DNA of 6,143 nucleotides, from the NCBI GenBank assembly GCA_003175915.1, contig PSRH01000155.1, positions 1-6,143 on the forward strand, in the 5' to 3' direction. The first letter of the stretch is position 1, and the number at the start of each line of letters is the position of its first letter. Positions 5,844 through 6,143 of the stretch are shown here, piece by piece. Source of the stretch: Candidatus Melainabacteria bacterium. Lineage in GTDB: Bacteria > Cyanobacteriota > Vampirovibrionia > Obscuribacterales > Obscuribacteraceae. The translations under genes and the position numbers were made by a program. Under the pieces are notes generated by a model. The model ran no database searches, was not told where the DNA came from, and saw only the letters and a list, made by a program, of their open reading frames with translations.

Positions 5844-5854
5844 GTAATTATCAA

Positions 5855-6143
5855 TCATTTGGGTTCATCTGGCGAATTATATTGTAGGGCATCACCCCAG
5901 ATGTTGATTTCGGTTGAAAAGTCGCCGGGATCGAATGCCTCTATACGCAGGCGAATTGGTACAAAGGAGCTACCCTGGTATTCCGGTATGGCCCTATATT
6001 GGTTGGCTTTGCCATTTTGGATCAATGGAGCAATGATATTGTTATCAATCTGCGATTTGATCGCAGCAATTCCGATTGGCACATAAAGAGTATTGGGCGG
6101 GATTTCTTCACCACCAAACTCAAGGGGCATCAAGTATAGCTTT
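5855..6143 (-). CDS. 3' end of an unrecognised protein gene (partial, continues beyond the window)
   Basis: The minus-strand frame is open from the right edge to a TGA at 5857-5855, giving 95 visible codons. A TTG and an ATG lie near the edge (6133-6128), but codons upstream of them (Lys-Leu-Tyr) stay open and the ATG has no visible RBS, so the true start is probably outside. The C-terminal part is soluble, with no transmembrane segment. It contains LEFGGEEIPPNTLYVP, the helix-like IAAIKSQIDNNIIAPLI, PEYQGSSFVPIRLRI and a final STEINIWGD, a pattern suggesting an alpha/beta fold of about 90 residues with a Gly-Gly-Glu-Glu turn. The GGEE here is not a cyclase signature: the context is wrong. 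Codon choice looks like real protein, and the complementary plus-strand frame does not. It is a little richer in A+T than clpB. I do not recognise the family and assign no function. Confidence 0.7.
   Translation of the reverse strand, partial: KLYLMPLEFGGEEIPPNTLYVPIGIAAIKSQIDNNIIAPLIQNGKANQYRAIPEYQGSSFVPIRLRIEAFDPGDFSTEINIWGDALQYNSPDEPK

Noticed and set aside
5829..6086. Plus-strand frame of 85 codons opposite the partial gene at the right edge.
   Set aside because: The minus-strand frame is open to the edge and has a more protein-like pattern; the plus frame lacks a Shine-Dalgarno and reads as its complement.

Overview
This is a bacterial window with five protein-coding genes, four complete and one running off the right edge. 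Base composition is moderate (roughly half G+C by eye). A cleavable signal peptide and a VirB10-like outer-membrane-type domain on one product suggest a diderm bacterium. The lineage cannot be fixed from this sequence. My low-confidence guess is a cyanobacteria-related, non-photosynthetic group such as Obscuribacterales; a ClpB phylogeny would settle it. I see no tRNA, rRNA, insertion sequence, integrase or CRISPR array.

Left part (minus strand): clpB, encoding the hexameric AAA+ disaggregase, is followed 54 bp later by a small HAD-superfamily sugar-phosphate phosphatase that resembles E. coli YieH. The two may share a transcript, but a perfect TATAAT box in the gap gives the phosphatase a possible promoter of its own.

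Middle: a 288-bp divergent intergenic region (3379-3666) separates clpB from a plus-strand gene for a 405-residue secreted protein. That protein has a signal peptide, a Pro/Glu-rich linker, a domain that reads like the VirB10/TrbI C-terminal beta-barrel with a glycine-zipper hydrophobic hairpin, and a C-terminal Ig-like (DUF4352-like) domain. No other type IV secretion gene is present. The intergenic region holds two candidate plus-strand promoters and a 10-bp direct repeat whose two copies lie 21 bp apart and overlap one of them. No CIRCE, CtsR or HspR operator is visible upstream of clpB.

Right part: the 168-bp gap 4885-5052 is highly structured. A long two-tier hairpin starts 5 nt after the stop codon of the secreted-protein gene, followed by a terminator-like hairpin flanked by A6 and T6 tracts. 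A small stand-alone diguanylate cyclase (coiled coil + GGDEF, with an intact RxxD inhibitory site) follows with a good Shine-Dalgarno sequence. If its promoter is the TATACT box inside the first hairpin, the second hairpin would lie in its leader as an attenuator. After it, a 112-bp convergent gap is dense in short palindromes and leads to the 3' end of an unrecognised minus-strand gene that is cut by the window edge.

The genes do not form one obvious pathway: protein quality control (ClpB), metabolite phosphatase, an envelope protein of unknown role, and c-di-GMP signalling. The most unusual items are the orphan VirB10-like/Ig-like protein and the structured leader between it and the GGDEF gene.
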